A stretch of 64,000 nt of DNA from Spinellus fusiger (Eukaryota; Mucoromycota; Mucoromycetes; Mucorales; Phycomycetaceae), in NCBI GenBank assembly GCA_025094145.1, contig JALLLS010000007.1:310001-374000 (forward strand), read 5' to 3'. A model generated the notes under the pieces. That model was not told where the DNA came from. It worked only from the letters and a program-made list of their open reading frames with translations, and made no database searches. The first letter of the stretch is position 1; the number at the start of each line of letters is the position of its first letter. This document shows positions 44,821 through 59,038 of this stretch, piece after piece. The translations under genes were made by a program, and so were the position numbers.

Positions 44821-46277
44821 CTAGTTTGTAGGCACACCGCCTTCTTCAGTCATAGGACGCCTTGATAATATATATCAATATAGATATATATATATAATAT
44901 AAGAGAGAGAATTAGGACTAAAATAGACACTCTAAAATACAACTTACATCCAAATACGAGTCTTGTAAAGCTTAAACAAGTCACGCACTAGTTCTCTAAA
45001 GTCGACTCTTTTGTCTGCAATAAAATAAAATGTCAGCTTACGACGGTCCCTTGAATGTCAATACAGAGAATAGATCAGTGCCTTTTTCTTTCTTTTAATG
45101 TGTGATGTATATATATATATATATATATTTACCATTGGTACTCTGCATTCACAATCTGCATGGAAAGACGTCTTTTGTGGCATTTTGCTTGACAAATCTC
45201 CAGTGCCTTTTCCTCATCTTGCTGTTTAGAATCCAGCACACTAATTTCAAGGCACGTGGCTATTCGATACAGACGCTTTGGAGACTCCCTGGTGTGAGTA
45301 GACATGGACTGGATCTGCGCCAAGGATACATTGAGAACAATCACTCTGCCAATGTCCTGTCCACGGTCTGCCTCTACTACAACCCAACTGTGGAGGGGAA
45401 TTGAAGGCTGGGCAGGACAATAGTAGGTGTCTGTTCTTCTTGATTTGAATTCGACAGTGTACCATACTGTGTCTGTTCGTGTGCTAGGTTCAAAGCAGGC
45501 ATCCACAGAATCTAGAAGGTCAGCTGTTAGTAGATCAGACCCATCAAGATAACGAGAAGAAAGAGATTCTGGTTGTTGCCCTTGTTGTTGTTGTTGTTGT
45601 TGTAATGGTAATGGGTTGGAGACAGGGGGTAGGCTAGGTAAATGGGGTAGAGCGGGAGAATTCAGTGGGGATGCATGGAGATTGGAAAGGGTACAGCATT
45701 GACTAGTAGAGTAGGACAAGAAGAATACATTTATATATAAATATAATGTCGGTTCACACGGTCGTCTATTTACCTTGACACAGATGTTTGTAGAGGACAG
45801 CAAGGGCATTGCTCAGAGTTGAATGTAAAGTAAGGAGAAAACAAAGAGGCAGAAGCAGAGGGAAGAGGAGGAGAATCCCACAAGGAAGAGGCAGAAGAAG
45901 CAGAAGCCACTGAAGAATGACTGGAGCTGCAGTCGGCAGTGGGTCCTATTGGCAGGCTGTAGTTTTCTGCAGTACGGGCCACACCGAGGCCAAGGTTAAA
46001 TGAGTGCACCTGATAATCTTGAGAGAGAAAAGGTGGACAGGGGATGGGATGGTTCTGAGGACATTCATGTGCATTTTGGTTGGTGCTGGTGCTATTGTAG
46101 GACCATAGATTCGGAATGCCACTGCAGTAGAGTGATTTCCTTTGTTGGTGAGTGTAGCCAAGCCAAGGGGTGTTACAGGACTAATGAAAGAGAGATTTTC
46201 CCAGTGAGATGAGTATGTCTAGTAAAGAGAATTGATGGGATAAGGCCACTCACTGGTGAATCCCAAGGAGAGTCCAT
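44821..46277 (-). CDS. PSP1 C-terminal domain protein
   Basis: Five exons (46254-46277, 45774-46180, 45133-45702, 44948-45049, 44821-44860) give 380 residues. The first exon is only eight codons (MDSPWDSP). The N-terminal half is Ser/Pro/Gln-rich and disordered, with a short poly-Gln. The C-terminal part (about 215-375) is the PSP1 domain: [64 protein letters not shown] and KTRIWM. Yeast PSP1 was isolated as a high-copy suppressor of DNA-polymerase-alpha mutants; the domain also occurs in bacterial and trypanosomatid RNA-related proteins. Function here is not proven. The intron acceptor before DRRKL (TTCAAG) was chosen because it alone restores the domain. Confidence 0.9.
45100..45130. repeat. 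TA dinucleotide microsatellite in a PSP1 intron
   Basis: Run of TA repeats directly after the donor site of the intron between exons 3 and 4. Confidence 0.9.
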
Positions 46278-47316
46278 TGCTGAGTTTCTCTACAGGCCTA
46301 GTCAGCAAGTAAACTAAAGAGCAGTGCATGTACCTGGGCCAACATAAGAGTGAGAATAAGAATGGACAAGAAAGAAAATAAAATAAAATAAAATAAAATA
46401 GTTTTCTCACTGTAATATCATTTGTTATAAAGCGTGTGTGTGAATACATACCATTTCACACACATTGGCGCATGACTGAGTGTTTTTTTGTTTTGTTTTG
46501 TTTTATATATATATACTTTCTTGTGCATGATTTACTGATGGGCAATGAGTGAATCTACCACTAGCACCTGATCCGTGAAAGAAAGGAGAATGGCTATGTG
46601 TTAATCTACAGATAGGTACAAATGTCGTATGTGTGTATCTACAGGCATGGAAGGATGTCATCTACGGACTTAGTCAGTTAGGAACCACCCGTTTAGCTAT
46701 AGTGGCCAATGTAGGTGGGTGGATGCTATCTACATCTGCACTGTATCTATTCTACCTATTCTACAACTTTACCCTACTGTTTCTTTGTTGCTGACAAATG
46801 TCTGGAATCTAACTACGGGCTCTGCTATCTATCCATTCACTTAACCCATGTGGAATGTATCTATAGAATCTGCTTTATTCAATATATATCTGTCTATCTA
46901 TATCTATCTATATCTATAGATAGACAGATAGGTGTGTATGTATTTATGAAAACAGAGCTCAATAAGTTGCTTAATAAATACTATTTTTTTTTCTTTCTAC
47001 GTTTCTTTTTTGCATAAAGCATTATCAAATCAAATGTGCACAAAGGCATCGTCGGGAAATGGTCGTTGGTACCACCTTCACAATGATCATTACTGGGGGA
47101 ATAAGAGTAGAAAATACAGTAAGAAGGATACAGGCTCATTGGCTCGGACACCCTTCCAAGAGCACCTGCACGTGCCATTCAATGGACAGATAGGTGCTGT
47201 ACCATGGGGGAATGGGCTATAAGAAAGAAGACAATAGCAAGTAAATCACCTTGAGTTCTTATCACTTCCTCACGTGGTGGGTGGTGTCACATTGGCTCAT
47301 TGGCTCACTGTGTTTC
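46278..47316. other. Intergenic DNA with unexplained coding-like patches
   Basis: Most is AT-rich with TATC-type microsatellites (46885-46935). Two plus-strand patches have gene-like composition: 46644-46790 (AWKDVIYGLSQLGTTRLA, then a hydrophobic stretch) and 47020-47200. I cannot join them into a gene or assign a family, and the second is open in several frames. Confidence 0.35.
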
Positions 47317-47781
47317 TTATCGTTGACTCACTCTGCACTTCAGAATGGAATCCAGCCGTAAAACCAGCTTGGCCCTTTGAAAACACACGCTTGCTCTTCT
47401 TATTGGCCTTTTTGCTTGTCTTCTTATGGGGCCTCTCTGTCTGTGGGTGCACCTCCACTTTTTAAGACAGCTCTTTGGGGTGCATGGAGTAGGTGTCTGT
47501 TGCTGGGAGCGAGCATAGCCACACACTTCCTGCTCAATTTCTGATATAATCAGCTCGTCCAGCATTGACTGGTTGAGGCTACGACGCTCCCAAGCTTCTT
47601 GCTGACGGCGGCTTGCCTCTGCACGACACTCTTTGAGAGAGGGCAGGAGATAGACAGTGTTGTGTGTAAGATCAAAACTCACTCTACGCCCAGAAGTCTA
47701 TCTTCTGTTTTAGCCTCCTGCTTCCTCCACCTTTTTTCTTTCTCTTACTTGTGATTGGGGAAAAGTGCAGACGGTGCTCAT
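47317..47781 (-). CDS. Small basic protein with an RVSF motif, unknown function
   Basis: Two exons (47749-47781 and 47317-47697) give 137 residues. The N-terminus reads MSTVCTFPQSQTSGRRVSFD, and the joined sequence SGRRVSFDLTHNTVYLLPS contains an RVSF motif matching the RVxF docking site of protein phosphatase 1 regulators. A charged helical part follows (CRAEASRRQQEAWERRS), then TPTPCTPKSCLKKW and a very basic tail. Splicing is inferred: donor GTAAGA and acceptor GATAG give an in-frame join, and the open frame before the join has no other support. I do not recognise a named family; the phosphatase link is inference. Confidence 0.55.
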
Positions 47782-48175
47782 GATATGAAAGAGTAAAGAA
47801 AGATGACAGGTTCTCGTCTTTTCAACCTCCTTTTTTTTAAAAAAAAAGAAAACTCTAAGCTCAATGCTTAAGTTGAGTCACACTGTTGCCTTTCGGAGTT
47901 AGATACCATGGCAACGTAAAAGACAGAGGGGATCGATGAATAGGGTTCACTTCCTGAAGCCCATCTCTGTCCAAAATAGGCAATGAGCTTGGATGTCCTT
48001 TTCAGGCTCTATTTTATGAACATTTCTGTTGCCTAAGTTACCATTTGCATTCGTGGATCTCTTTTTCTTCTGTCTATCTTTTTCTTCTGCCTTTGTGGAT
48101 CTTCTTTCTTTTGCAAGCGGTTATTTCTCATCTATTCTATTGTTATTCTACTTATCATTCTGTAGTGCTTCTAAT

Positions 48176-50191
<2,016 letters not shown>

Positions 50192-52397
50192 TACAGCATC
50201 TGTGTATTATTGTTGTTGTTTTAGAAGAAGAAAGGTATGCTTCTACATCGTTTTTCTTTTGTTTTATTTCTCTTTTCCCTTTTTTTTACCTGTCAATGTC
50301 CAATGCTGGTGGATAAACAATGTTGATAGTACATGTTTGTTATATATATATATACATCTATATATCTATCTATTTTCTACCTATACACCAAGAGAAAACT
50401 GTGATATATTAATAAATACTTGATTCTAATGTTTGATTTTAATTTGATTGGTTAAATTTCCTTTTTATTTTATTTTTTAAAAAATAAATTAGAGTATGTT
50501 TCAAGTAGTTTTGGTTTCATTGAGTCGTTAGATATCGTCTTTTTATGGTTTATTCATATCTCAGCACGGAAGAAACACAGACACCATTGTTCAATGTTAA
50601 ATCGCAAATGTTTGACATTAATTTGTAATACAATCATGTAGAACCATATTATAGATGTTGCTATGAATGTTCACATGAATAATAAATCATTTATGATCTA
50701 AAGACATTAATTAAGTGTGTTGGAGTGAATCAAAAGAGTATTATGATGAATTAATTGATTAGAAAAAGAGTAAATGATATAGAGACTATATATAGTTTAT
50801 TATAGAGAAATGAAAACATGTTGTTTAATATTTACTATTCTTCAATTTTAATTCAATATTGATTATCTTACTATTTTACTTTTGGTAGAGGGTCCATAGT
50901 CAATGGTATAGTAATTGAATGGATTGAATATATTGGTACTCCTTTTATTAACTACTCTTTCAAATCACAAATATTCTCTGTATATTCTTGTATGTATTGA
51001 CCAAGACTTTTATGTTCTCTTTCATTTTCATTAACACCATAAATAAAGACTCTATTGAGGTATTCTCCAAGACAAGTAGCAGTTGAATTTTTCTATCTCT
51101 TCTCTATCAAGCAAAGACATGCTCTGTGTAATATAAACATCATAGATACAAGCCTTTAACCTAAAATCAGGCTGTTTGAAATTGAAATCAGACGTTGTAG
51201 CACTTTTTTAGATGCAAGCCATAATGATGTGTAGATAAAATCAACATAAGAGTGCAACATTGTATTCTTATTTCATGTACAATGAAGTATCTTAATATTA
51301 TAGATGCATTTTTTCCACTCTACAGTCATTCTAATATTATCAGTATTCAATTGAATACAATTCATTAATAAAATTCATTCATATAAGACATGAATGCAAG
51401 ACTATCCTTCATAGGAACAATGATTTTCAGAAACATTACATTACCATACAACCTTATTCTCTTAGCATGTTTACTGATAATGATTTATTCAATGTCATCT
51501 CTCCATCTGTGAGTACATCTGACAAGTTTAGCTATTTTTATTATACCCAATGCCTCTTTTACCTTGTAGCTACAGTATATTTACAAACTATTATGAATTT
51601 AAACATTCTAATTTAATCTTTTGAGCTGTCTAACTCTAGGCGAAAAGCCTGTAGCCTTCCCTGTGCTTTTTTACACACTTGAAGATTTTGAAATACACAC
51701 CTAAAGATGTTTGGGATAAGGAAATACACGGACTATAATATCACATTATTGTTATGATTGGCTAATAAGTTTGAAAAGACCTGTTCGCTGTGCAAATAAA
51801 CCATTTCGACTTCTATCTGCCTATCATAATTATCTACCTCCCAAGGATAAAGTACAAGGCTCTTAGGGTATAGATTCTATTGCTATAAGTGAATTCATTT
51901 AGTTAATAATAGATTATTAACTATAACATTATAATAAAAAATATTATTCATCAACACTATATTTTATTGATAATACAATTTGATAGCGATGCATTCTACA
52001 AAAGGAAATATTAGATTGAATATCTACAGACCTTTTGATTTTAAAACATATTTCTATAAAAAAGAATAGTTCTTCCGGACATAAATGGAATATAGTCTTA
52101 CCACTTGAAAGCCAGAGATACCCTCGGATGTGTAGAGTACTGACACCCTGTAGATTTAAAAGACAGACAATTCTCCTGATGTGAACAGTTATTTCTTTAT
52201 CTCTTTATTTCTTTATTATTTTTATTTCCCGATGTCTACGTCACTACTCACCGAGTGTGTCATTCTTCCCACCCACCCCTGAGCAGGCGCAAAAAAGGAA
52301 ACATTTTTTATTTTTTTTGCAAGGAAAAAAAATAGACAAAAACATTTTAATTTTTCATAATTTTCCCTTTCTTTATTCCGTTGCTATAACAACTCCA
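50192..52397. other. AT-rich intergenic DNA
   Basis: About 2.2 kb without a supported gene or element. The last 150 bp are the promoter and leader of ATP1, including C-rich (cccacccacccc) and T-rich tracts. Confidence 0.5.
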
Positions 52398-54460
52398 ATG
52401 ATTAGAAACGTTGTTCGCGTCGCTCGTCCCTTGTCACTTGCCGCCCGCAGCCTTCTTCCTGCTGTAAGTCCTAACACCACCTATTTCTGTCGCTGTCACA
52501 CCATACCACCACCACCACTGTAAAATACCACTGTAAATACCACACTCTATCTTGCTCTACATATGACTGTTGTTACTATTATTACTGTTGTTACTGTTAT
52601 TATTGTTATTATTGTTATTATTATTACTTTAATTATTACCAACATTACCACCCACCCACCGCACCACCACTCACCCACCACCACTGCCCACTACTAGTAA
52701 TAATAGTGGCACTGCTTAAAAAGATAGACTTCTTACGCGTCGAAATGTCTATTTGTTTTTGTTTAGGCCCGCCTTAACCTTGGCGCTGTAGCCACTGCTG
52801 CCCGCTTTGCTTCTTCCAAGCCTTCCACTGCCGAGGTGTCCTCTATTCTCGAGCAGCGCATTTTGGGTGCTTCTGGTGAGAATGATCTCCAAGAAACAGG
52901 CCGTGTCTTGTCTATTGGTGATGGTATTGCCCGTGTGTACGGTTTGAAGAATGTCCAGGCCGAGGAGATGGTGGAGTTCTCCAGTGGTCTCAAGGTAAAT
53001 AACAACAGCAACAACAGCAACAACAACAGCACTAGAAGAAGGAAAAAAAGAAAAAAGAGAGAGAGAAGGAGAGAGAGAGTATATGTTTTTGACCTTGAAT
53101 TCAATCTTAGGGTATGGCCCTCAACTTGGAAGCCGACAATGTTGGTATTGTCGTGTTCGGTAACGATCGTCTGATCAAGGAAGGCGACACCGTCAAGCGC
53201 ACAGGTGCCATTGTCGATGTCCCTGTGGGTCCTGGTATCTTGGGTCGTGTCGTGGATGCCCTCGGTAACCCCATTGACGGCAAGGGTCCTCTTGAGACTG
53301 TCGGCCGCTCTCGTGTCCAAGTCAAGGCACCTGGCATTCTCCCCCGCCACTCTGTCAACGAGCCCATGCAGACCGGTATTAAGTCTGTGGACTCCATGGT
53401 CCCCATTGGCCGTGGTCAGCGTGAGTTGATCATTGGTGATCGTCAGACCGGTAAGACTGCTGTTGCCCTCGACACCATCCTGAACCAGAAGAACTGGAAC
53501 AACGGCTCTGATGAATCCAAGAAGCTGTACTGTATCTACGTTGCTGTTGGCCAGAAGCGTTCTACTGTCGCCCAGTTGGTCCGCACTTTGGAAGAGAACG
53601 ATGCCATGAAGTACACCATTGTTGTGGCTGCCACTGCCTCTGAGGCTGCTCCTCTCCAGTACCTTGCTCCCTTCTCCGGTGCTGCCTTTGGTGAATGGTT
53701 CCGTGACAATGGCCGTCACTCTTTGATCATTTACGATGATCTGTCCAAGCAGGCCGTTGCCTACCGTCAGATGTCTCTGTTGTTGCGTCGTCCTCCTGGT
53801 CGTGAGGCCTACCCCGGTGATGTGTTCTACCTCCACTCCCGTCTCTTGGAGCGTGCTGCCAAGATGAACAAAGCCTTTGGCTATGGCTCCATGACTGCTC
53901 TTCCCATCATTGAGACCCAGGGTGGTGATGTGTCTGCCTACATCCCCACCAACGTCATTTCCATTACAGATGGACAGATCTTCTTGGAAGCCGAGCTCTT
54001 CTTCAAGGGTGTGCGTCCTGCCATCAACGTCGGTCTGTCCGTGTCCCGTGTCGGTTCTGCTGCCCAGACCAAGGCCATGAAGCAGGTGGCTGGTTCTCTC
54101 AAGTTGTACTTGGCCCAGTACCGTGAAGTGGCTGCCTTTGCCCAGTTCGGTTCTGACTTGGATGCCTCTACCCAGTTCTTGCTGAACCGTGGTGCCCGTC
54201 TGACTGAGTTGTTGAAGCAGCCCCAGTACACTCCTCTTGCCATTGAGGTGCAGGTGCCTATTGTGTTTGCTGGTGTCAATGGTTTCCTTGACAAGTTGCC
54301 TGTGAACAAGGTGGTGGACTGGGAGAAGGACTTTGTGGGCCATGTCCAGACCCAGCACAAGGCTGAGTTGGATGAGATCCGTAGCAAGGGTGTTATTTCC
54401 AAGGAATTGGATGCCAAGCTCCGTGAGATCTGTGAGAGACACGTCAAGAACTTCTTGTAA
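52398..54460 (+). CDS. ATP1: Mitochondrial ATP synthase F1 subunit alpha
   Basis: Non-catalytic nucleotide-binding subunit of the F1 head, matrix side of the inner membrane. Three exons (52398-52463, 52767-52994, 53111-54460) give 547 residues. The first exons encode an Arg/Ala-rich mitochondrial presequence ([18 protein letters not shown], ending near [14 protein letters not shown]). The body has [17 protein letters not shown], the Walker A loop [39 protein letters not shown] and the alpha-subunit signature [20 protein letters not shown]. Strong codon bias (C/T-ending, GGT, AAG) marks a highly expressed gene. The minus strand of the last exon is open for about 560 codons; this is a shadow of the codon bias. 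Confidence 0.98.
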
Positions 54461-54687
54461 AGAAAAAGAAAATGTCTCTCTTTTTTTTGCCCTCTATAAA
54501 ACACACGTCTCGTCATTCTCCTTGTCGTTCCCTTTCTCTCTAGTGTTCTTTGAATAAGATATTACTCTTCTTTAAGATATTGATTCTTTATAAGAAATGG
54601 TAGTTTATCTCATTGTTATCAATTAAAAAATCATAATGAAAAAAAAAATCAGTCTAGAATGGATCTCTTGTAGCTTTTTTTAATATA

Positions 54688-57103
54688 TTAGAAAAAGTCA
54701 TTTGGATCCGATGGCATTTCATAGGCAAGCACCTGTAGAGCCTTCCAATGGTCACTCAGTTGCCGCTGGTACTTGATCTGTTCAGAGACATACGTTTGAT
54801 AGAGCATGGAAGCAAATGCCTGGTGCTTGTGTAAATAGGAGAGTTCAAAGGCAAGACAGTACTGAATCAACACATGTCGTTGCTATCCTGTAAGATTAGC
54901 AGTGATTCATCTTTGTTGTGTGGAATCCACTTACAGTCTCATGTACTTCTCCACTGGCAGTCCCTTGTTTTGTTCTGGTATTGGAGAGACGAGAGAGTTG
55001 GCTATCTGTACGCTCCAGTAATTCCTATATATATATATATATATATTTATATATAAACACACACACAGGAACAGTATGTCAGTAGAGCCAGTCCACTCTA
55101 CTACAAGAGTAGGTCTGTGTTCTACCTTCAAGGACACCAACAGAGCCTTGTGCCTTGTCAGTGTCTCCAGTGTTGTTTGTAGAGAGGTTGTTGCATGGTC
55201 CTCCTGCATTTCTCCCGCTCGCTGCATGTGCTTGGAGATTGCACCGTAGCCATGCACTACATAGCCACACGACAGACAGTCGGGTGTATAGCAAGCTTGC
55301 TCCAAAACACGCATCTCACTTGTAAACATACATGTGTTTTAATCTCCAGTAGCAAGTGTATTGTAATGGCAATGATGATACTACAAGAAATACTTTACAA
55401 GATGTGTTTCTACTTACTTTAGAGTAGAGCTGTACCGTACGAGTTCTTCAGAATGGGCCCGTGCCAGCCTAATAATATGGTGCATTTCCTCACAGAATGC
55501 AGTGTAAAGGTGTATCAATGGATCCACTCTGGCCCTGACTGTTTCTAGCCCCTCCTTCAAATGGACAGGAACTCCTCTTTTCATCTCTTCAAAGGAAATG
55601 TCCACTGTCGCCTCTTGGATGACAGGAGCATGCTTCTTCACCCAGATCCGCAGTGACTAGTGTGCTGCTGTCAGACAAAGTACCATGCCTCCTACTTACA
55701 GAGGCTTCTTTAAGAAACACAGCCACCAAGTCATCCTTGGCAATCACAGGATGGCGCACTAGACAGGACAGAAACCGCTCCAGTCCCTTTCTTCGTCTCT
55801 CCAGAAACACACTGTCTTCTAAACATCTCTCTAGGGTGTGAGTAGTCCATCTTCTCTTCTCTTCTCTTCTCTCTTCTGTCTATCATAGCAATAATAATAA
55901 CAGGGGCAATGGCGATGCTTACTTGCTCGCATGTGCTTGGGTGGTAGACTAGGCAAAAGGCGGCACGGATATCGCCTCAGTAGCATCTGATGAAGCCAAT
56001 AGAAATCACTGTAACGACGTGTAACTCCTGTAGCGCATTGTTCACTCTCTACTCTGTAATTCACATGTTTGAAGAGAAACCCTTCTTTCTCTGCCAAAAG
56101 GATCACTCGAATCCTATCCACACTCTCAAACCAGCCACGGTACTGGATCTCAGGTATGTTGGGAGCACTACTTTTGGGTGGAGGAGAGTGTTTCTGTGCT
56201 GTGGGTTCCAATGGATCTGGTTTTGGTGCTGGCGATCCTCCCCAGCGGTCCTGGTGTGTTTTTAGTCTAGGATTGGATTGTGTCGAGAGTGTCTCCACAT
56301 TGGGGAGAATCAATTCAGGCAAGTCTATTCAATTGCTGTGCGCATGAGTTTCTCTTTTCTCTTTTCTCTTCTCTCTCTTTTATAGAGATAGAATAGAATA
56401 GACACTGGGTTTATAATTACCATTTCTGTGCTGATAGACGGTAGACAGTGCTACCTCTGATGCCAACCACTTCATCACTACACACACTTCCATAAGTAGG
56501 TGTCTTACCCATATGTTTCTGTGCACAGGCAACCAAAGCAAGGGCGGTGTTGAACTCATCGCGTGTGACATAGAGTGAGCCAGTTGGAACAACAATGCTA
56601 ACAATCTAATTCCCCCTTACACACACACACAAATACACACACAGCACGTTGGATCCATCAATATCCACCGTGGCATAGGTCAACATGACTTGCCTCTTCC
56701 AACGTACTGGCAAGAACACCGCTCAATGCCATGACTTTCTCCAGTGACTCTACACTCACACGATCTCCTGTGGGTCCTGCCCGACAGTAGGCAGTGTCAT
56801 ACACCTCAGGCACATCCACACCCACTGAAGATGACTCAATGAGTCCCCGTCCCAAGGAGACTCCCCTTTCTTACCCAGCACACTGGCAGGTGTAATGGTC
56901 AAAAGAAGAGTGTCTTCCAATAGAGCACCTCTTTGCATTGGGTCGGAGGCTAGATTCGTCACAGAGTCAGAGTTCAACTCAGTGTCCCATGGATTATCGA
57001 ATTGGTCGTTGAAGAGAGAAGACGGGCGGAGTGAAGAAGAGGGCAGGTATTGTTCAGTGTCGTCATGGAATCCCATGGACAGTGTTTCATTGTCTTGCAT
57101 CAT
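54688..57103 (-). CDS. MVP1: Sorting nexin Mvp1/SNX8 (EH-like, PX and BAR domains)
   Basis: Endosomal membrane-coat protein for retrograde sorting. Ten exons (56875-57103, 56694-56824, 56509-56605, 56421-56456, 55923-56324, 55700-55830, 55418-55656, 55126-55318, 54935-55024, 54688-54882) give 580 residues. An acidic N-terminus contains FDNPWDTE. A helical EH-like part (YDTAYCRAGPTGDRVSVES ... FNTALALVACAQK) leads to the PX domain (about 225-345: VTRRYSDFYWLHQMLLRRYP, LLPSLPPK, FLERRRKGLERFLSCLVRHP) and a BAR region ending QYCLAFELSYLHKHQ. The intron after exon 2 has a GC donor (GCAAGT); reading on would hit a stop. The acceptor of exon 4 is the least certain join. It is convergent with ATP1, 227 bp apart. 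Confidence 0.92.
55022..55066. repeat. TA/CA dinucleotide microsatellite in an Mvp1 intron
   Basis: Run of TA followed by CA repeats, next to the acceptor of exon 9. Confidence 0.9.
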
Positions 57104-57119
57104 GACAAGAAGAGGAGGA

Positions 57120-57165
57120 AAGACAAAAAGACAATAGGAAGGAAGGAAGGAAGGAAGGAAAGAAG
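57120..57165. repeat. GGAA microsatellite upstream of MVP1
   Basis: Several GGAA units just upstream of the start codon, in the leader or promoter. Confidence 0.85.
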
Positions 57166-57339
57166 AGTCAACCCCTCCCCTTTTTGTGACAGTTCTTTAT
57201 ACACACCAGGAGATCTTTAGGATATAAAAGGAAATAGTCGAACTACACTTGTTTAAAAATGATAAGTCGATTTGAGGAGCAAAAAAAGTGAAATGTATTC
57301 ATGTTAGTTTTTAAACAAATAAAGATTATTATGTATATT

Positions 57340-58080
57340 TACCTGTAAATATCTGAATCCCAAAGGAAACCACTTTCGATGTGGCGATATATAATATGAA
57401 TACGAATAAGAATATCTATTCTTCTCGACAGAGTGTAACTGGTCGATGGAGACCCTTTAAATACTCTTCTACAATTGTATAGATATTCTTTGATGCATTC
57501 ACATCTCTGTTCTAAACAACTCCATAATCTTGGCAAGCGTGGATACTGTTGAAATTCACTAATACCTCGGTGAGGATATTTGTGTTATAAGTGTGGCAGA
57601 TCCTGAGAATAAAAATAAGAGTAACTGTTAGAAGAGCTTTTCATATTGGGTGAGAGGTCAATTATGCTTACCCTTGATGTAAATAACTCATCGACATCAA
57701 CCACAAGAAAATCTCCATCTTTTTATCTCTTTTTTCAATGATTGGTATAAAACTCTCGTCAAACCAACACGATGACCTTTAAGCTTGGCTGCCTCTTTTA
57801 CCTTTATTCCTGTGCCATAAGCAATTACAGGCAGTTTGGTAGGATCGTACTCCAATCCTTTTAGGTGCCAATACCCCTTTTCAATAATAAAACAGTAGTA
57901 AAAATAATGAGTTCAAGATGTATTAATGTACTCTCTATGCATGTCGTATTACTATTGCACTGGCACCTTTTTCTTGCCTTTGCCTTTTTAACGGATTCAC
58001 TGAGTTTATTAAAATAAAAGAATATACAATAGAAACTGACTAACATGTCAGACATAATAAACATACACAAACATATACTC
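57340..58080 (-). pseudogene. TnpB/Fanzor-like (OrfB zinc-ribbon) nuclease relic, copy B
   Basis: The better-preserved of the two relics. Minus-strand order: a basic stretch (KLSESVKKAKARKRCQC), YWHLKGLEYDPTKLPVIAYG, KLKGHRVGLTRVLYQSLKK, a one-base frame slip, GDFLVVDVDELFTSR (acidic RuvC-II region), a GTAAGC...TCTCAG intron (about 57605-57670), ICHTYNTNILTE, HACQDYGVV, then a TAG, NRDVNASKNIYTIVEEYLKG (RuvC-III) and LHRPVTLCREE before the final stop at about 57427. In the zinc ribbon the second Cys of each visible pair is Tyr (ICHTY and CQDY). The acceptor AG of the upstream intron, present in copy A, is lost (ttattg for ctattag). It is dead but plainly the same gene as copy A; the RDVNAxxN end and VDE-TS-CxxC spacing fit TnpB/Fanzor proteins of Mucoromycota. 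Confidence 0.8.
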
Positions 58081-58626
58081 ACCAGATCATAACTGTTGGT
58101 TTATATGCCAGACAAAGGCAAACATGTTAAAGAGGGTAGAAGTTATGAAGAACAACAGACTGTGGTTAGCAGGTATTTATATTCAAGCATCAGAGAACAG
58201 GACGAATTTTCACAAGTCATTTGCTTAATCAGAACCACCAAAGTAATGCAGACTACAACAACATCTAAAAAGAAAAGAATTCGTTAAAGAACAGTTGCCT
58301 AGTTACCAGTTGTGATCAAATCGTGTGTTGTGTTCCTGTTCATGTACCCTCTTTGATTTCTCTAGACCAGCCTTTGTACTAATACTCTATTTCTTTGTCC
58401 CTGCTAGAGACCCAATATCTATACATTTATCTCTCCAGTGGTCTTGTTGATAACCTTAGTGCCCTTTATTACAGATACTTGCAAACCTTTGATTTTAAAT
58501 ACAGTTCCATAAAAGGCAAGAAATATTTGGACGTAAAAGAAAGGAGATATCCCCGCCTAAAAGCCAGAAAAATCTCCTGGTGTGTAGGCGTGAAGTAGGG
58601 GACTCATGAGACACCCTGTTATGGCT

Positions 58627-58710
58627 ATTGATGTTGCTGCTGTTCCCAACTGCTGCTGCTGCTACTACTACTACTGCTACTGCTACTGCTACTACTGCTA
58701 CTACTGATAT
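58627..58710. repeat. Trinucleotide repeat (CTG/CTA type)
   Basis: Interrupted GCTACTACT-type repeats in intergenic DNA. Confidence 0.9.
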
Positions 58711-59038
58711 GCATGGTGTCATCACCACTACTGCACCAACAGAGTGCGTTTAGAGAGCTAATCATCTGTCTTGCATAAGATACTAGTCACTATGAAAACA
58801 GTGAATGGACCAAGGTGCATTGTTCTGTGGCAGTAAGTAGGTTGCACAGACACTGATCCACTCTACAGGATCCTCCATGAAACGTCATCAAAAAAAAAAA
58901 AGACAACTCCAGTCCAGTCCAGTCCAGCTTAATCCAAAAATAAATATAAAAAATAAATATAAAAAAAAGGAAGAAGAGGGAAGAAGAGGGAAGAAGGAGG
59001 AGGGACGGTTCTTTTTTTTTTTTTTTACCCTCTTCATT

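Noticed and set aside
52763..54442. 559-codon antisense open frame opposite ATP1
   Set aside because: Composition mirrors the strong codon bias of the sense gene; no family features. It is a shadow frame.
58096..58287. 63-codon plus-strand frame beside Fanzor-like relic B
   Set aside because: No family features; it may simply be antisense to the decayed upstream part of the relic.
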